Both the position numbers and the translations under genes were made by a program. Below, piece by piece: positions 32,862 to 41,208 of a DNA stretch of 64,000 nucleotides. Each line of letters starts with the position of its first letter. Within the stretch, counting starts at the first letter, position 1. Under the pieces are notes generated by a model. It saw only the letters and a list, made by a program, of their open reading frames with translations, searched no databases and had not been told where the DNA came from. The stretch comes from JABDBE01 sp049585795 (lineage in GTDB: Bacteria > Acidobacteriota > Terriglobia > Terriglobales > Acidobacteriaceae). Location: contig JBAVAQ010000007.1 of the NCBI GenBank assembly GCA_049585795.1, positions 372,001-436,000 on the forward strand, in the 5' to 3' direction.

Positions 32862-33260
32862 GTGAGAGACGCAGATCGAATTCGAATGCTTGCCAGAGAA
32901 AGGTACGTAATTCCCGCTCGTGCCCGTAACGAGGACCGGTTTTCAATCAGAGCTGGGGATGTTGTCCGGGAGCTGAGACTCAGCGGTGTTAACCAAGTTT
33001 GCAGCGCACTGAAGACTCGGGAATTCCTTCAAGGCAACAACTTGCGACTAGTAGACAGGAGCGGTCCCCCCTCCGGCCAAAGCACAACCGTCACGTACAC
33101 CTACGAATTCGTGACGACGCCAGAAGCCGCTCCGAAGGGGGAAGATCCGTGGATCCGGTTGCGGGGAGTGATGAAAGATATCTTCTCGGAACTTGGCGGT
33201 GGTGAAAACTACCTGCTCGCCGAACGGAGCGATTTTCAAAATGACAGAGACCTCAAGTGA
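32862..33260 (+). CDS. Probable antitoxin-like partner of the PIN protein
   Basis: A 132-residue soluble protein from a GTG with a strong AAGGAGGG ribosome site. It is basic at the N-terminus (RIRMLARERYVIPARARNED) and contains IRAGDVVRELRLSGVNQVCSAL, which could be a helical DNA-binding or dimerisation part. The C-terminal half is acidic. It does not match a known antitoxin class that I recognise, but its stop overlaps the GTG start of a PIN-domain gene (GTGA), the usual organisation of toxin-antitoxin pairs. The function is inferred only from that context. Confidence 0.6.
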   Translation: MRDADRIRMLARERYVIPARARNEDRFSIRAGDVVRELRLSGVNQVCSALKTREFLQGNNLRLVDRSGPPSGQSTTVTYTYEFVTTPEAAPKGEDPWIRLRGVMKDIFSELGGGENYLLAERSDFQNDRDLK

Positions 33261-33682
33261 GCCGCATCTATTGGGACACGATGCTGTTCATTTACTGGCT
33301 TGAGGATCATCCGGTCTACGCCAGTAGAGTGGGTGCAATACGTTCCCGGATGCAGGAGCGGCATGACCAATTGATTACCAGCACCTTTACCTTCGGAGAG
33401 ATCCTTGCCGGATCTTATCGCCGAGGTGCGACGGATCGGGTGATCGAAACCCGGAACCTTTTGCTCAGTGTAGTTTCGGAAGCGATACCCTTCACTCTCG
33501 AAGCGGCGGATCACTACGCAAGAATTCGAGGAACGCTGGGTATTCGGCCAGCGGACGGAGTTCATCTGGCATGCGCAGCTTCCGCGAACACTGATCTGTT
33601 CCTGACTAACGACGAACAACTGGTGAGTAAAGTGATTCCCGGTATCCAATTCATCGCCGGGCTGCACTCAGATATTCTTTGA
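33257..33682 (+). CDS. PIN-domain ribonuclease, VapC-like toxin
   Basis: A 141-residue PIN-domain protein. The acidic metal-binding set is complete: Asp7 in YWDTMLFIYWLE, Glu48 in FTFGEIL, Asp100 in RPADGVHLA and Asp119 in LTNDEQL. VapC toxins cleave tRNA or rRNA. It begins with a GTG that overlaps the preceding gene, so it is translated with it. The pair lies just beyond the tmRNA gene and outside the att-bounded island. Chromosomal VapC pairs are common in soil bacteria. Confidence 0.85.
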   Translation: MSRIYWDTMLFIYWLEDHPVYASRVGAIRSRMQERHDQLITSTFTFGEILAGSYRRGATDRVIETRNLLLSVVSEAIPFTLEAADHYARIRGTLGIRPADGVHLACAASANTDLFLTNDEQLVSKVIPGIQFIAGLHSDIL

Positions 33683-33753
33683 CTCGAACATTCAGTTTAG
33701 ACAGCAGGTCTGCCCGAACGATGTATGTTAGCTTGGAAGTAGAACAGCGCTCT

Positions 33754-34113
33754 CTAAATGCCTAAGGACTTGCCGTGATAGAGCGGAAGCGATTTGCAAA
33801 TCTCCGTGATTCTCCGGCCTTGCTCGTCAGTCAGATCGAGAAATTCAAACCCATAGACTCTGCCCACGACGCGTCGAACTTTTGCCAGCACTTTGCCGGT
33901 CGCAATCGGCTCCAGTTCTACGGTTTCGTTGACCGTCAAAGCGTCGGCGGTGATCGCCGACATACCGCTCCGACTGATTTCGATGCTGATCCCCTGCATG
34001 GTCAGATTGTCCCCAGAGCGAATGGTGATTGGGGCGCTGAATCGGTAGCGCGGATGCCGCCTTCGGTCAGGCACCGTCTGGGCTACGCTCTGTGAAATCA
34101 AATCGCTGTCCAT
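33754..34113 (-). CDS. Single-domain PilZ protein
   Basis: About 119 residues from the ATG at 34113; the frame is open to 34158, where another ATG is possible, and neither has a clear ribosome site. The PilZ motifs are RRRHPRYRFSAPI (RxxxR) and ISIEISRSGMSAI (an ExSRSG version of D/NxSxxG). Such proteins bind c-di-GMP and control motility, adhesion or polysaccharide output. The rest is a six-stranded barrel with a C-terminal helix ITEICKSL. It stands alone on the minus strand. Confidence 0.85.
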   Translation of the reverse strand: MDSDLISQSVAQTVPDRRRHPRYRFSAPITIRSGDNLTMQGISIEISRSGMSAITADALTVNETVELEPIATGKVLAKVRRVVGRVYGFEFLDLTDEQGRRITEICKSLPLYHGKSLGI

Positions 34114-34293
34114 AAGGCATTCTTTGCTTCCGGTTAAGACATCGGCGGTAAAGCGCATTTACTTTAGTCAGCCAGATTTTGGTTTTTTGCATCTTCCCGC
34201 CATCACCCACATCTGAGTTAGAGCGCTCGCCTGCGAACGAGGGCGTTGACTTAACATGAATTTCATCGTCCAACGCTGTCAGGAGAACTGCAC

Positions 34294-35913
34294 GTGAAGT
34301 CGGAGTGTCTACCTTTCAGCCAGATTCCGCACACAACCCGTCTTTTCAATGATTTCCTGTGTGATTTTCCCAAGGTACAGCAGTTTTACCCCCGATCCGC
34401 ATACTTCAAGCAATGGTTTAAGGAAGAAGCGTCCAGCCTGCGCTATGACTCTGGACGGCGGCAGCGTGTTGGGGCTGTTCTCGAGCGGCAAAACCAATCC
34501 TTCGGGGCGTCCGCGAAGGGGCTGGAAAACATTGCACGCCTTCGAGCGGGCGCATCCGCGGTGGTGACCGGGCAGCAGGTTGGACTCTTCGGTGGACCAT
34601 TGTTCGCAATTTTCAAGGCTCTGAGCGCGGTCAGGCTTGCTAATGATGCCACCGGCGAAGGCATCGATTGTGTCCCAGTCTTCTGGCTGGCCACCGAGGA
34701 TCATGATCTGGCGGAAGTCAACCAGATCTCAATTCCGGGACTCGAGGGTTCGTTGCAGAAATTGACGGCTCCGATCGCTGGTCCACGGGACGCTCCCGTG
34801 GGGACGTTACGATTGGGGCCGGAAATCGAGGCTGTCGTAGAGGCGGCGTCGGGCTTGCTAGGGCCTTCTGAAATTTCCGACTTTCTCCGCGAAGCCTATC
34901 GCCCGGGCGAGACTCTGGGTAACGCCTTTGCCCGCTTGTTCGCGCGCCTCTTTGCGCAGTGGGGCGTGATCCTTTTGGATGCGGCCGACCCAGAGTTGCA
35001 CTCGATTGCTGAGCCCATTTACCGGGCTGCGGTCAAACAAGCGGCTGAACTGGATGCGGCGCTTCTAGCTCGAGGCCAGGAGCTCGAAGCGGCGGGGTAT
35101 CATCAGCAAGTCAAAGTCACACCGTCGTCCACCCTGTTGTTCACGCTGCAACAGGGCGCCAGGGTGCCGGTGCATCGCCGGGTCGATGGAAACGGAACTA
35201 CTGAGTTCTTGATCAATAACGACCGCGTCCCGCAGATGGAACTACTGAGTCGCATAGCCTCGTCGTCACAGGATTTCAGCGCCAACGTTTTACTGCGCCC
35301 TGTAATTCAGGACTATCTGCTGCCGACTCTTGCCTATACCGGCGGATCTGCCGAAGTTGCGTACTTCGCGCAGGTAGCGGTGGTTTCCCAAGCTCTTTTG
35401 GAAAGGGTTACTCCGATTGTGCCGCGATTCTCCGCCACCATCGTCGATGCCAAGCCAAAAGCCTTGCTTGAGCGCTACGGATTGCGCTTGCCCGATCTGT
35501 TCCACGGTCCGGAAGCATTGCGCGAACAGATGGCTTCGCGCACCTTGCCGAAAGAGTTGCAATCGGCGTTTGAGCAGGCGGAAGGGTCGCTGGAAAAGTC
35601 TCTGGCGGCGATTCGCGAGGGTCTCTCGCGGCTGGATTCCACCTTGGTGGATTCGGCCGTTAATGCAGCGTCGAAAATGCAGCACCAACTCACGCAACTG
35701 CGCGCTAAAGCTGCCCGTGCCGAACTCCGCCAGACAGAAGTACTGAGCCGCAAGGCCGATCTGCTCAGTAATTCTTTGTACCCCGGAAAGGTTCTGCAGG
35801 AACGCGAGATTGCGGCCGCCTATTTTGTCGCGCGCCACGGAATGGAATTGCTGCGGGATGTTTACGAAGCGATCCGGCCCGACTGTCTCGATCACCAAGT
35901 GCTAACCTTGTAG
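34294..35913 (+). CDS. bshC: Bacillithiol biosynthesis cysteine-adding enzyme BshC
   Basis: A 539-residue enzyme from a GTG with CAGGAG upstream. BshC joins cysteine to glucosaminyl-malate in the last step of bacillithiol synthesis. Family blocks: PHTTRLFNDFL at the N-terminus, VVTGQQVGLFGGPLFAIFKALSA, VPVFWLATEDHDLAEVN (nucleotide-like binding pocket) and a C-terminal helical coiled-coil with ERGMELLRDVY-like ending. Length matches the family. No bshA or bshB is nearby. Its presence with HemQ fits an Acidobacteriota genome. Confidence 0.96.
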   Translation: MKSECLPFSQIPHTTRLFNDFLCDFPKVQQFYPRSAYFKQWFKEEASSLRYDSGRRQRVGAVLERQNQSFGASAKGLENIARLRAGASAVVTGQQVGLFGGPLFAIFKALSAVRLANDATGEGIDCVPVFWLATEDHDLAEVNQISIPGLEGSLQKLTAPIAGPRDAPVGTLRLGPEIEAVVEAASGLLGPSEISDFLREAYRPGETLGNAFARLFARLFAQWGVILLDAADPELHSIAEPIYRAAVKQAAELDAALLARGQELEAAGYHQQVKVTPSSTLLFTLQQGARVPVHRRVDGNGTTEFLINNDRVPQMELLSRIASSSQDFSANVLLRPVIQDYLLPTLAYTGGSAEVAYFAQVAVVSQALLERVTPIVPRFSATIVDAKPKALLERYGLRLPDLFHGPEALREQMASRTLPKELQSAFEQAEGSLEKSLAAIREGLSRLDSTLVDSAVNAASKMQHQLTQLRAKAARAELRQTEVLSRKADLLSNSLYPGKVLQEREIAAAYFVARHGMELLRDVYEAIRPDCLDHQVLTL

Positions 35914-36035
35914 GAGCGGTCTCCCACGTGGCCGTGCGAGGCCTGAACTCGGTTAGTTTAAGGGATTCTCAGTCTTAATCCCCGATGCTACCCAGGAGAT
36001 TACGAAAAAATTCCCGGGCGTCGGAGTTTTGAAAG

Positions 36036-36110
36036 GGCACGGCTTCAGCCGTGCCGTAAGTCTTCGAAAGCAAGGTACAGCGCGGCTAGAGGAGGCGCCC
36101 CTTCAAAGCT
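36036..36110. repeat. Dispersed hairpin repeat upstream of nuoI
   Basis: A perfect 8-bp hairpin GGCACGGC-TTCA-GCCGTGCC (36036-36055) is followed by a GCGCGGCTAGA...CCTTCAAAGCT element (36079-36110) that recurs at 48042-48072. The 298-base gap between bshC and nuoI holds no gene. Confidence 0.7.
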
Positions 36111-36211
36111 CAAATCGCCGATTTCCGAGTTTTTCCGCACCCCCCCGGATCACCTCTGACGCCTCCGGCTATCTTTCTGGGATTCGGGGTTGATGGTATG
36201 CTTAGTTCGTT

Positions 36212-36673
36212 ATGGGGATTCCGAAGCTGCTGCGCAAAGTCTTTCTGCTGGACCTGCTTCAGGGGCTGAGTGTCACGTTTCGCTATCAGGACCCGAGGGA
36301 GATTTATACCGAACAGTATCCTTTGCAGCGGCCGCAGGTGGCTGAGCGTTATCGCGGCGCGCCGCGGCTGAATGTGAATCCCGATACCAACGAGACCATG
36401 TGCATCGCTTGCGATTTGTGCGCCTTGGCATGCCCCGAAAATCTGATCGTGGTCACCAGCGCACGCAACGAGCAAACCCGCCGCAAGGAACTCACCAACT
36501 TCACCTACGATCTGAGCCGCTGCATGTTCTGTGGACTCTGCGAGGATGCCTGTCCCGTGGATGCGCTCGAACTGACCCAGGATTTCGAGCTGGCCAGCTA
36601 TACCCGCGAAGGCGCCATCTGGAATCGTGAGATGCTGGAAAAGGGTCCGCAGCCAACGCAATATCGGAAATAG
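36212..36673 (+). CDS. nuoI: NADH-quinone oxidoreductase subunit I-type ferredoxin
   Basis: A 153-residue iron-sulfur protein with two 4Fe-4S motifs: CIACDLCALACPENL and CMFCGLCEDACPVDAL, plus the conserved LLQGLSVTFRY and YRGAPRLNVN before them. NuoI passes electrons towards quinone in complex I. It is separated from the nuoLMN genes by over 30 kb here, so it is either a second copy or the nuo genes are split. The ATG has no ribosome site; TATGCT 10 bases upstream could be a -10 box, which would give a nearly leaderless message. Confidence 0.92.
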   Translation: MGIPKLLRKVFLLDLLQGLSVTFRYQDPREIYTEQYPLQRPQVAERYRGAPRLNVNPDTNETMCIACDLCALACPENLIVVTSARNEQTRRKELTNFTYDLSRCMFCGLCEDACPVDALELTQDFELASYTREGAIWNREMLEKGPQPTQYRK

Positions 36674-36740
36674 TCGTTGGCCTTTGGCCGTCTGTCGTCG
36701 GTCAAACCCAAGCCACCTCGGCAGCGCGAACGACCAATGA

Positions 36741-37862
36741 CTATCGGCCAACGACAGGTTGCTGCTGCGTCATGCAATGCATAGCTCCGAATCCCCAGAT
36801 CAAATCCCCGGAGTAGATTCCGACGACATCGCGGTCGGGAAATAGATCGGCCAGCGTGTCGAGGGCGAAGCGGTCGTTCGCATCGTTGAAGACTGGCACC
36901 AGCACTACACCGTTGGCAATATAGAAATTGGCATAGCTGGCGGGCAGACGCCGTCCTTCGAAAATGACCGGCGCGGGCATGGGAAGTTCGATGATCGCCA
37001 GCGGCTTTCCATCCTGATCGGTCGCAGCGCGCAGCCGCCGGATGTTTTCGCGCAGCGGTTCGTAGTTGGAATCGTCGGGATTGGTCTCAACCGCGGTGAC
37101 GAGCGTGTCGGGCGCGACGAAGCGAGTGATGTCGTCGACGTGGCCGTGAGTGTCGTCGCCGGTAATCCCGGAGCCCAGCCAGATCACGTTCTTGATTCCC
37201 AGATAGTCGGCAAAGACTTTTTCGTAGTCTTTGCGCCTCATCGTCGGATTGCGTTGTTGGATTTTGCTGAGCAGGCATTCTTCCGTCGTCAGCAAAGTCC
37301 CTTGACCGTTGACGTCGACGGAGCCGCCTTCGAGCACGACGCGTTGCTTGCCGAAGACGGCACGCTGTTCGCGGGCGTTTGCCGCTTTTGCCATGAGGCT
37401 GCCAATCTTTTCGTCGCTCTCGTAGTTCGGATACTTGGCCCAGGCATTGAATCGCCACTCGACGGCGGCAAGCTCATCCCGCTCAGAACTACGTGCGGAC
37501 GGCCGCCCTCGGCTGTCCGGCCGAGCGAAGCTCGGCCGGGTCAGAAACGTGCAGCCGGAGTCGCGTGTCCAGACGCGGTTCGTGGGCCAGCGATGGAAGC
37601 GTACCTGATCGCTAAGAGCGTTGGCGCGATCGAGAATGTTCCGGGCACGCTTCTCAGACGCCGCATCGTTGACGATGAGTTCAACGCGTTCGCGTCGAGC
37701 TAGGTGACGAATGATCTCGGCGTAGACCCAGGGGATGGGTTCGAACTTTCCCGGCCAGTCGTCGCGATAGTGAGGCCAAGCCAGCCAGGTGGCATCGTGC
37801 GCCTCCCACTCGGCAGGCATGCGGAGCACAATGTCTGCGGACTGTGAAGTTCTAGCTGGCAT
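36741..37862 (-). CDS. aguA: Agmatine deiminase
   Basis: A 373-residue enzyme from the ATG at 37862; a TTG at 37916 that overlaps the aguB stop is an alternative. It hydrolyses agmatine to N-carbamoylputrescine and ammonia. Catalytic residues are visible in VWTRDSG, in GDDTHGHVDDITRFV (His and Asp) and in AMHCMTQQQP (nucleophile Cys near the C-terminus). PAEWEAHDATWLAWPH at the N-terminus is typical. It follows aguB on the same strand, so the two steps to putrescine are co-encoded. Confidence 0.94.
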   Translation of the reverse strand: MPARTSQSADIVLRMPAEWEAHDATWLAWPHYRDDWPGKFEPIPWVYAEIIRHLARRERVELIVNDAASEKRARNILDRANALSDQVRFHRWPTNRVWTRDSGCTFLTRPSFARPDSRGRPSARSSERDELAAVEWRFNAWAKYPNYESDEKIGSLMAKAANAREQRAVFGKQRVVLEGGSVDVNGQGTLLTTEECLLSKIQQRNPTMRRKDYEKVFADYLGIKNVIWLGSGITGDDTHGHVDDITRFVAPDTLVTAVETNPDDSNYEPLRENIRRLRAATDQDGKPLAIIELPMPAPVIFEGRRLPASYANFYIANGVVLVPVFNDANDRFALDTLADLFPDRDVVGIYSGDLIWGFGAMHCMTQQQPVVGR

Positions 37863-37912
37863 GATCTCTGGCTTAACGGATCCTCTGGTTTTTGGGTGGC
37901 GAAGAGCTCCGG

Positions 37913-38857
37913 TCAATCGATCAGCCGGCTGGTGATCGGAGCGTAACTGTCAATTCTCCGATCGCGCAAAAACGGCCAGTTGCGCCGGGTGTCTTCCAGG
38001 GTTTTCAAGTCGACTTCTCCTATCAGAATTTCTTCTTTATCATGCGAAGCCTCGGCAACCACGCGGCCGAACGGATCGCACAAGAACGACCCACCCCAGA
38101 ATTCCAGTCCTGCCCCCGGAGCGGATTTGCCGCGAACGTCCCCGGTTTCGAAACCGACGCGGTTCACCACGGCCACATACACCCCATTGGCAATGGCGTG
38201 CGCGCGCTGAATCGTACGCCAGGCATCGTGCTGGGCCACGCCAAACTCGGCCTTCTCGGCAGGATGCCAACCAATGGCAGTGGGATAGAAGAGCACATTC
38301 GCCCCTTGCAAAGCCGTAAGCCGCGCTCCCTCCGGATACCACTGGTCCCAGCAGACCAGCGTGCCCACGCGGCCGACGTCAGTATCGAAGGCACGAAAAC
38401 CGAGATCGCCGGGGGTGAAATAATATTTTTCATAATAAAGCGGGTCGTCGGGAATGTGCATTTTGCGATACAGACCGCGCAGGCTGCCATCGGCGTCGAA
38501 CATGGCCGCAGTGTTGTGGTAGACACCGGCAGCGCGCTTCTCGAACAGTGACGCAATAAGAACGATACGAAGTTGTTTGGCCACTTCCGCCAGTTTTGCC
38601 GACGTGGGGCCGGGGATTGGCTCAGCCAGGTCGAACAGCGCTGCATCTTCCCGCTGACAGAAATACTGCGTCTGAAACAGCTCAGGCAGGCAGACGATCT
38701 GCGCACCTCGGGCGGCGGCCTCACGAATACGCTCGACGGCGTGTTGCAGATTCTGGTCAGGGTCGGGCGTCATGGACATCTGCACCAATCCGACATTGAA
38801 TTTCTCCGGCGGCAAACCATCCCTCCTTTCGCGACGAATAGAATACCAGTTCTCCAT
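37913..38857 (-). CDS. aguB: N-carbamoylputrescine amidase
   Basis: A 314-residue nitrilase-family enzyme from the ATG at 38857. It converts N-carbamoylputrescine to putrescine, carbon dioxide and ammonia. The Glu-Lys-Cys triad is in CLPELFQTQYFC, YRKMHIPDDP and TLVCWDQWYPEGAR. The length and the AIGWHPAEKAEFG and NRVGFE segments fit the AguB subgroup. It is upstream of aguA, almost touching, and divergent from the deoxyhypusine-synthase-like gene. Confidence 0.95.
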   Translation of the reverse strand: MENWYSIRRERRDGLPPEKFNVGLVQMSMTPDPDQNLQHAVERIREAAARGAQIVCLPELFQTQYFCQREDAALFDLAEPIPGPTSAKLAEVAKQLRIVLIASLFEKRAAGVYHNTAAMFDADGSLRGLYRKMHIPDDPLYYEKYYFTPGDLGFRAFDTDVGRVGTLVCWDQWYPEGARLTALQGANVLFYPTAIGWHPAEKAEFGVAQHDAWRTIQRAHAIANGVYVAVVNRVGFETGDVRGKSAPGAGLEFWGGSFLCDPFGRVVAEASHDKEEILIGEVDLKTLEDTRRNWPFLRDRRIDSYAPITSRLID

Positions 38858-38935
38858 TTTCCACGACTGCGGTGGTAGCAGGAGCTTACTGCCTTCTAGT
38901 AGAGTAGTGCTTCGAGTTAAATGTGGGGGTGGAAC

Positions 38936-40039
38936 GTGAAGAACGGCAATCATGACGGAACGGGAATTGACCGCAAGCTGCATAATCCGATTGAAGACCG
39001 GTTGGTTCCGCTGGAATCGCTCGACCTCAGCTCTGTGCGATCGGTAGACGACCTGGTTCGCGCCATGGGGAAGACCGCATTCACCGGTCGCCAGGTGGGC
39101 GAGGCGGCAGACGTGCTCGAAGCCATGGCTCGCGATGAGGAATGTTTCGTGGTAATGACTTTAGCCGGCGCCATGACCGTCGCCAAGCAAAGTTTGATCA
39201 TCGCGGACCTGATCGACCAGGGAATCGTCAATGCGATTGTTTCTACCGGAGCGCTGATGGCGCACGGTCTGGTTGAAGCCACGGGACGGGCTCATTTTCG
39301 CTATAACCCGGATGTTTCCGACACCGAGCTGTACGAACAAGGCTACAACCGGGTCTACGACACCTTGGAGCCGGAACAAAACCTCGACGACGTGGAAGAA
39401 GTGATGTCCCAGATACTGGAAAGCTGGGACCATAACGAGGTTGCCTGCTCTTACAAACTGAATCATGCCATTGGGGAACATCTGGCAAAACACGCGAAAG
39501 GCCAGCGGGGCATTTTGAAATCGGCGTATGAAAAAGGCGTGCCCGTGTTTGTGCCCGCATTTACAGATTCGGAGTTAGGGCTCGACGTTGCGCTTAACAA
39601 CCGTTTGCGCGAATCGACTGGAAGGCACAAACTGCGTTTCGATCCATTCGAGGATCTGGAACATTTTGCGGCCACGCTCCTGCGCCAGACCAGGCTCGGA
39701 ATTCTCACTATCGGCGGGGGCGTCCCACGCAACTGGGCCCAGCAGTTCGGACCTTTCTGCGAGTTGCGGCATCGGCGGCTGGGAGAAAACGTTCCGCTGA
39801 AGCGTTACCACTACGGCGTGCGGATCTGTCCTGAGCCGGTGTACTGGGGCGGGCTCTCAGGGAGCCCGTACAGCGAAGCGATTTCGTGGGGCAAGTTTGT
39901 GCCTCCAGCGGAAGGTGGGAAATTCGGCGAACTATTCGTAGACGCCACCGTTGGCCTGCCGCTGCTAGTGGCTGCAGTGCTGGAACGGCTGGGCAAAGGA
40001 AAACCAGCAGGGAAGAAGAAGGCAGCCGCGAAGAAATAA
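38936..40039 (+). CDS. Deoxyhypusine synthase-like enzyme
   Basis: A 367-residue protein; the GTG at 38936 has GGGGGTGG upstream, and an in-frame ATG at 38921 is an alternative. The family transfers aminobutyl groups from spermidine; in bacteria, members often act as homospermidine-synthase-like enzymes because eIF5A is absent. Seen: AMTVAKQSLIIADLI, STGALMAHGLVEA, TIGGGVPRNWAQQ (NAD-binding) and EAISWGKF, which holds the Lys that forms the imine in deoxyhypusine synthase. The tail is Lys/Ala-rich. It sits between aguB and pdaD, which links it to polyamine synthesis. Confidence 0.88.
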   Translation: MKNGNHDGTGIDRKLHNPIEDRLVPLESLDLSSVRSVDDLVRAMGKTAFTGRQVGEAADVLEAMARDEECFVVMTLAGAMTVAKQSLIIADLIDQGIVNAIVSTGALMAHGLVEATGRAHFRYNPDVSDTELYEQGYNRVYDTLEPEQNLDDVEEVMSQILESWDHNEVACSYKLNHAIGEHLAKHAKGQRGILKSAYEKGVPVFVPAFTDSELGLDVALNNRLRESTGRHKLRFDPFEDLEHFAATLLRQTRLGILTIGGGVPRNWAQQFGPFCELRHRRLGENVPLKRYHYGVRICPEPVYWGGLSGSPYSEAISWGKFVPPAEGGKFGELFVDATVGLPLLVAAVLERLGKGKPAGKKKAAAKK

Positions 40040-40071
40040 GGCCGTGTCGAAGACCCGGCCCCACACGTTTT

Positions 40072-40629
40072 TTAGTCAAATATCAATACCGCCGAAGCAA
40101 TCACCGTGCTCCACAACCCACGCTTATCCCCAACCGCAGACTGCGTAATATTCGCCGTCCGCACGATCTTGTTCGAAATCCGATAAATTTCTTTCTTCTC
40201 GTCCCACGACCGATCGGGGTCGAACTCCACATTCAAAGTCGTCGCCAGCATCTCCGCCGCAAGCTCCTCCGCATACTCGCCCGCCGAGTCGTCGGTCTCG
40301 CCAAATGAATGGTGCTCGCTCAGGTAACCATAAGTGTTGCGGTCAGCCGGAATAGCCACGCCGATACTGGCCGCGAGGAGGCGATGCGGCTCCCGCGTCG
40401 AATTCTCCGCAACCACCGCGAACACAACTTCTCCCGGACTCAGATATTTCAATCCCTGAGAGCGCGGAACCAGCTTGCATTGGGGCGGGAAAATGGATGA
40501 GACGCGAACCAGATTTTGCGCGGCGATGCCGGCGTCCCGCAACGCCAGCTCAAAGGACGTGAGACGTTCCTTATGCCTACCGACCCCCTTCGTGAAAAAA
40601 ATCTTCTTGGGAACCATATCTTTTCCCAA
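40072..40629 (-). CDS. pdaD: Pyruvoyl-dependent arginine decarboxylase
   Basis: A 185-residue proenzyme. A TTG at 40629 has GGAGG nine bases upstream; ATG 40617 is the alternative. The self-cleavage site that makes the pyruvoyl group is the Ser pair in LVRVSSIFPPQC. GLKYLSPGEVVFAV and ASIGVAIP follow, as in archaeal and bacterial PdaD. It decarboxylates arginine to agmatine, the substrate of AguA encoded 2.2 kb away. It is convergent with the deoxyhypusine-synthase-like gene. Confidence 0.94.
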   Translation of the reverse strand: MGKDMVPKKIFFTKGVGRHKERLTSFELALRDAGIAAQNLVRVSSIFPPQCKLVPRSQGLKYLSPGEVVFAVVAENSTREPHRLLAASIGVAIPADRNTYGYLSEHHSFGETDDSAGEYAEELAAEMLATTLNVEFDPDRSWDEKKEIYRISNKIVRTANITQSAVGDKRGLWSTVIASAVLIFD

Positions 40630-40711
40630 TTCGTTGTTCCTCCGCTGGTTAGATGAGGGTCAAATCTAACATAGCGAATTGTAAAGGGAATATGAAAATT
40701 GGTTCGCGGGC

Positions 40712-40752
40712 AAAAAAAGTCAGGCGGAAACCCGGATTCGGATTTCCGCCTG
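40712..40752 (-). terminator. Rho-independent terminator of the secreted-protein gene
   Basis: On the minus strand a 10-bp perfect stem CAGGCGGAAA / TTTCCGCCTG (40752-40743, 40730-40721) with a 12-base loop, followed by a run of seven T. It lies just after the stop at 40775. Confidence 0.9.
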
Positions 40753-40774
40753 TTTCGAACCCTACAAACTCAGC

Positions 40775-41116
40775 CTACTTCGCTGCGGTGACGGAAGTGA
40801 CTTCAATGGTATCGCCGTCAGTTGTGCCCTTCACCGTAGCCTTCGCCGCTGCCAGCTTGTCGAGCTTGTCGAGTGTGGCCTGGTCCGTAACGTCCAAAAT
40901 GTAGACCTTACTTCCTACGACTAAGGCGTACTTCGAGCCTTTCTGTACGCAGGCCCGAAGGCAAGCCGCGTCGTCGCCTTCCATCATATGTTTCGCGCCG
41001 CACATGGCATCGCTGACCGTCCCGGTAAAAGTTTCGGCCTTGGCTGCAAATGAGGTTGGAATTAGAGCTGCACCCAATAGAAACAGGATTGCTGCAAACA
41101 TCCGCATAAGTCGCAT
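40775..41116 (-). CDS. Small secreted protein with GTVSDAMCG motif
   Basis: A 113-residue protein from the ATG at 41116 with AAGGAG 5 bases upstream. Residues 1-27 form a signal peptide (basic start, FAAILFLLGAALIP, AAKA). The mature part has SDAMCGAKHM, a Cys/Cys pair in AACLRACVQKGSKYAL and VYILDVTDQATLDKLDKLA. This SDxxCGxxH-type pattern recurs in small exported proteins of Acidobacteriota; metal binding by Cys/His is possible but untested. It is followed by a strong terminator and is probably monocistronic. Confidence 0.75.
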   Translation of the reverse strand: MRLMRMFAAILFLLGAALIPTSFAAKAETFTGTVSDAMCGAKHMMEGDDAACLRACVQKGSKYALVVGSKVYILDVTDQATLDKLDKLAAAKATVKGTTDGDTIEVTSVTAAK

Positions 41117-41208
41117 GAACTCTCCTTGTGAGTAAATATGCCGCTGCCGGTTAGATGTTTCCATTTGAAAGGGGATAGCAATACGCGTCAAGCCCTTTCG
41201 GGGGCTTA

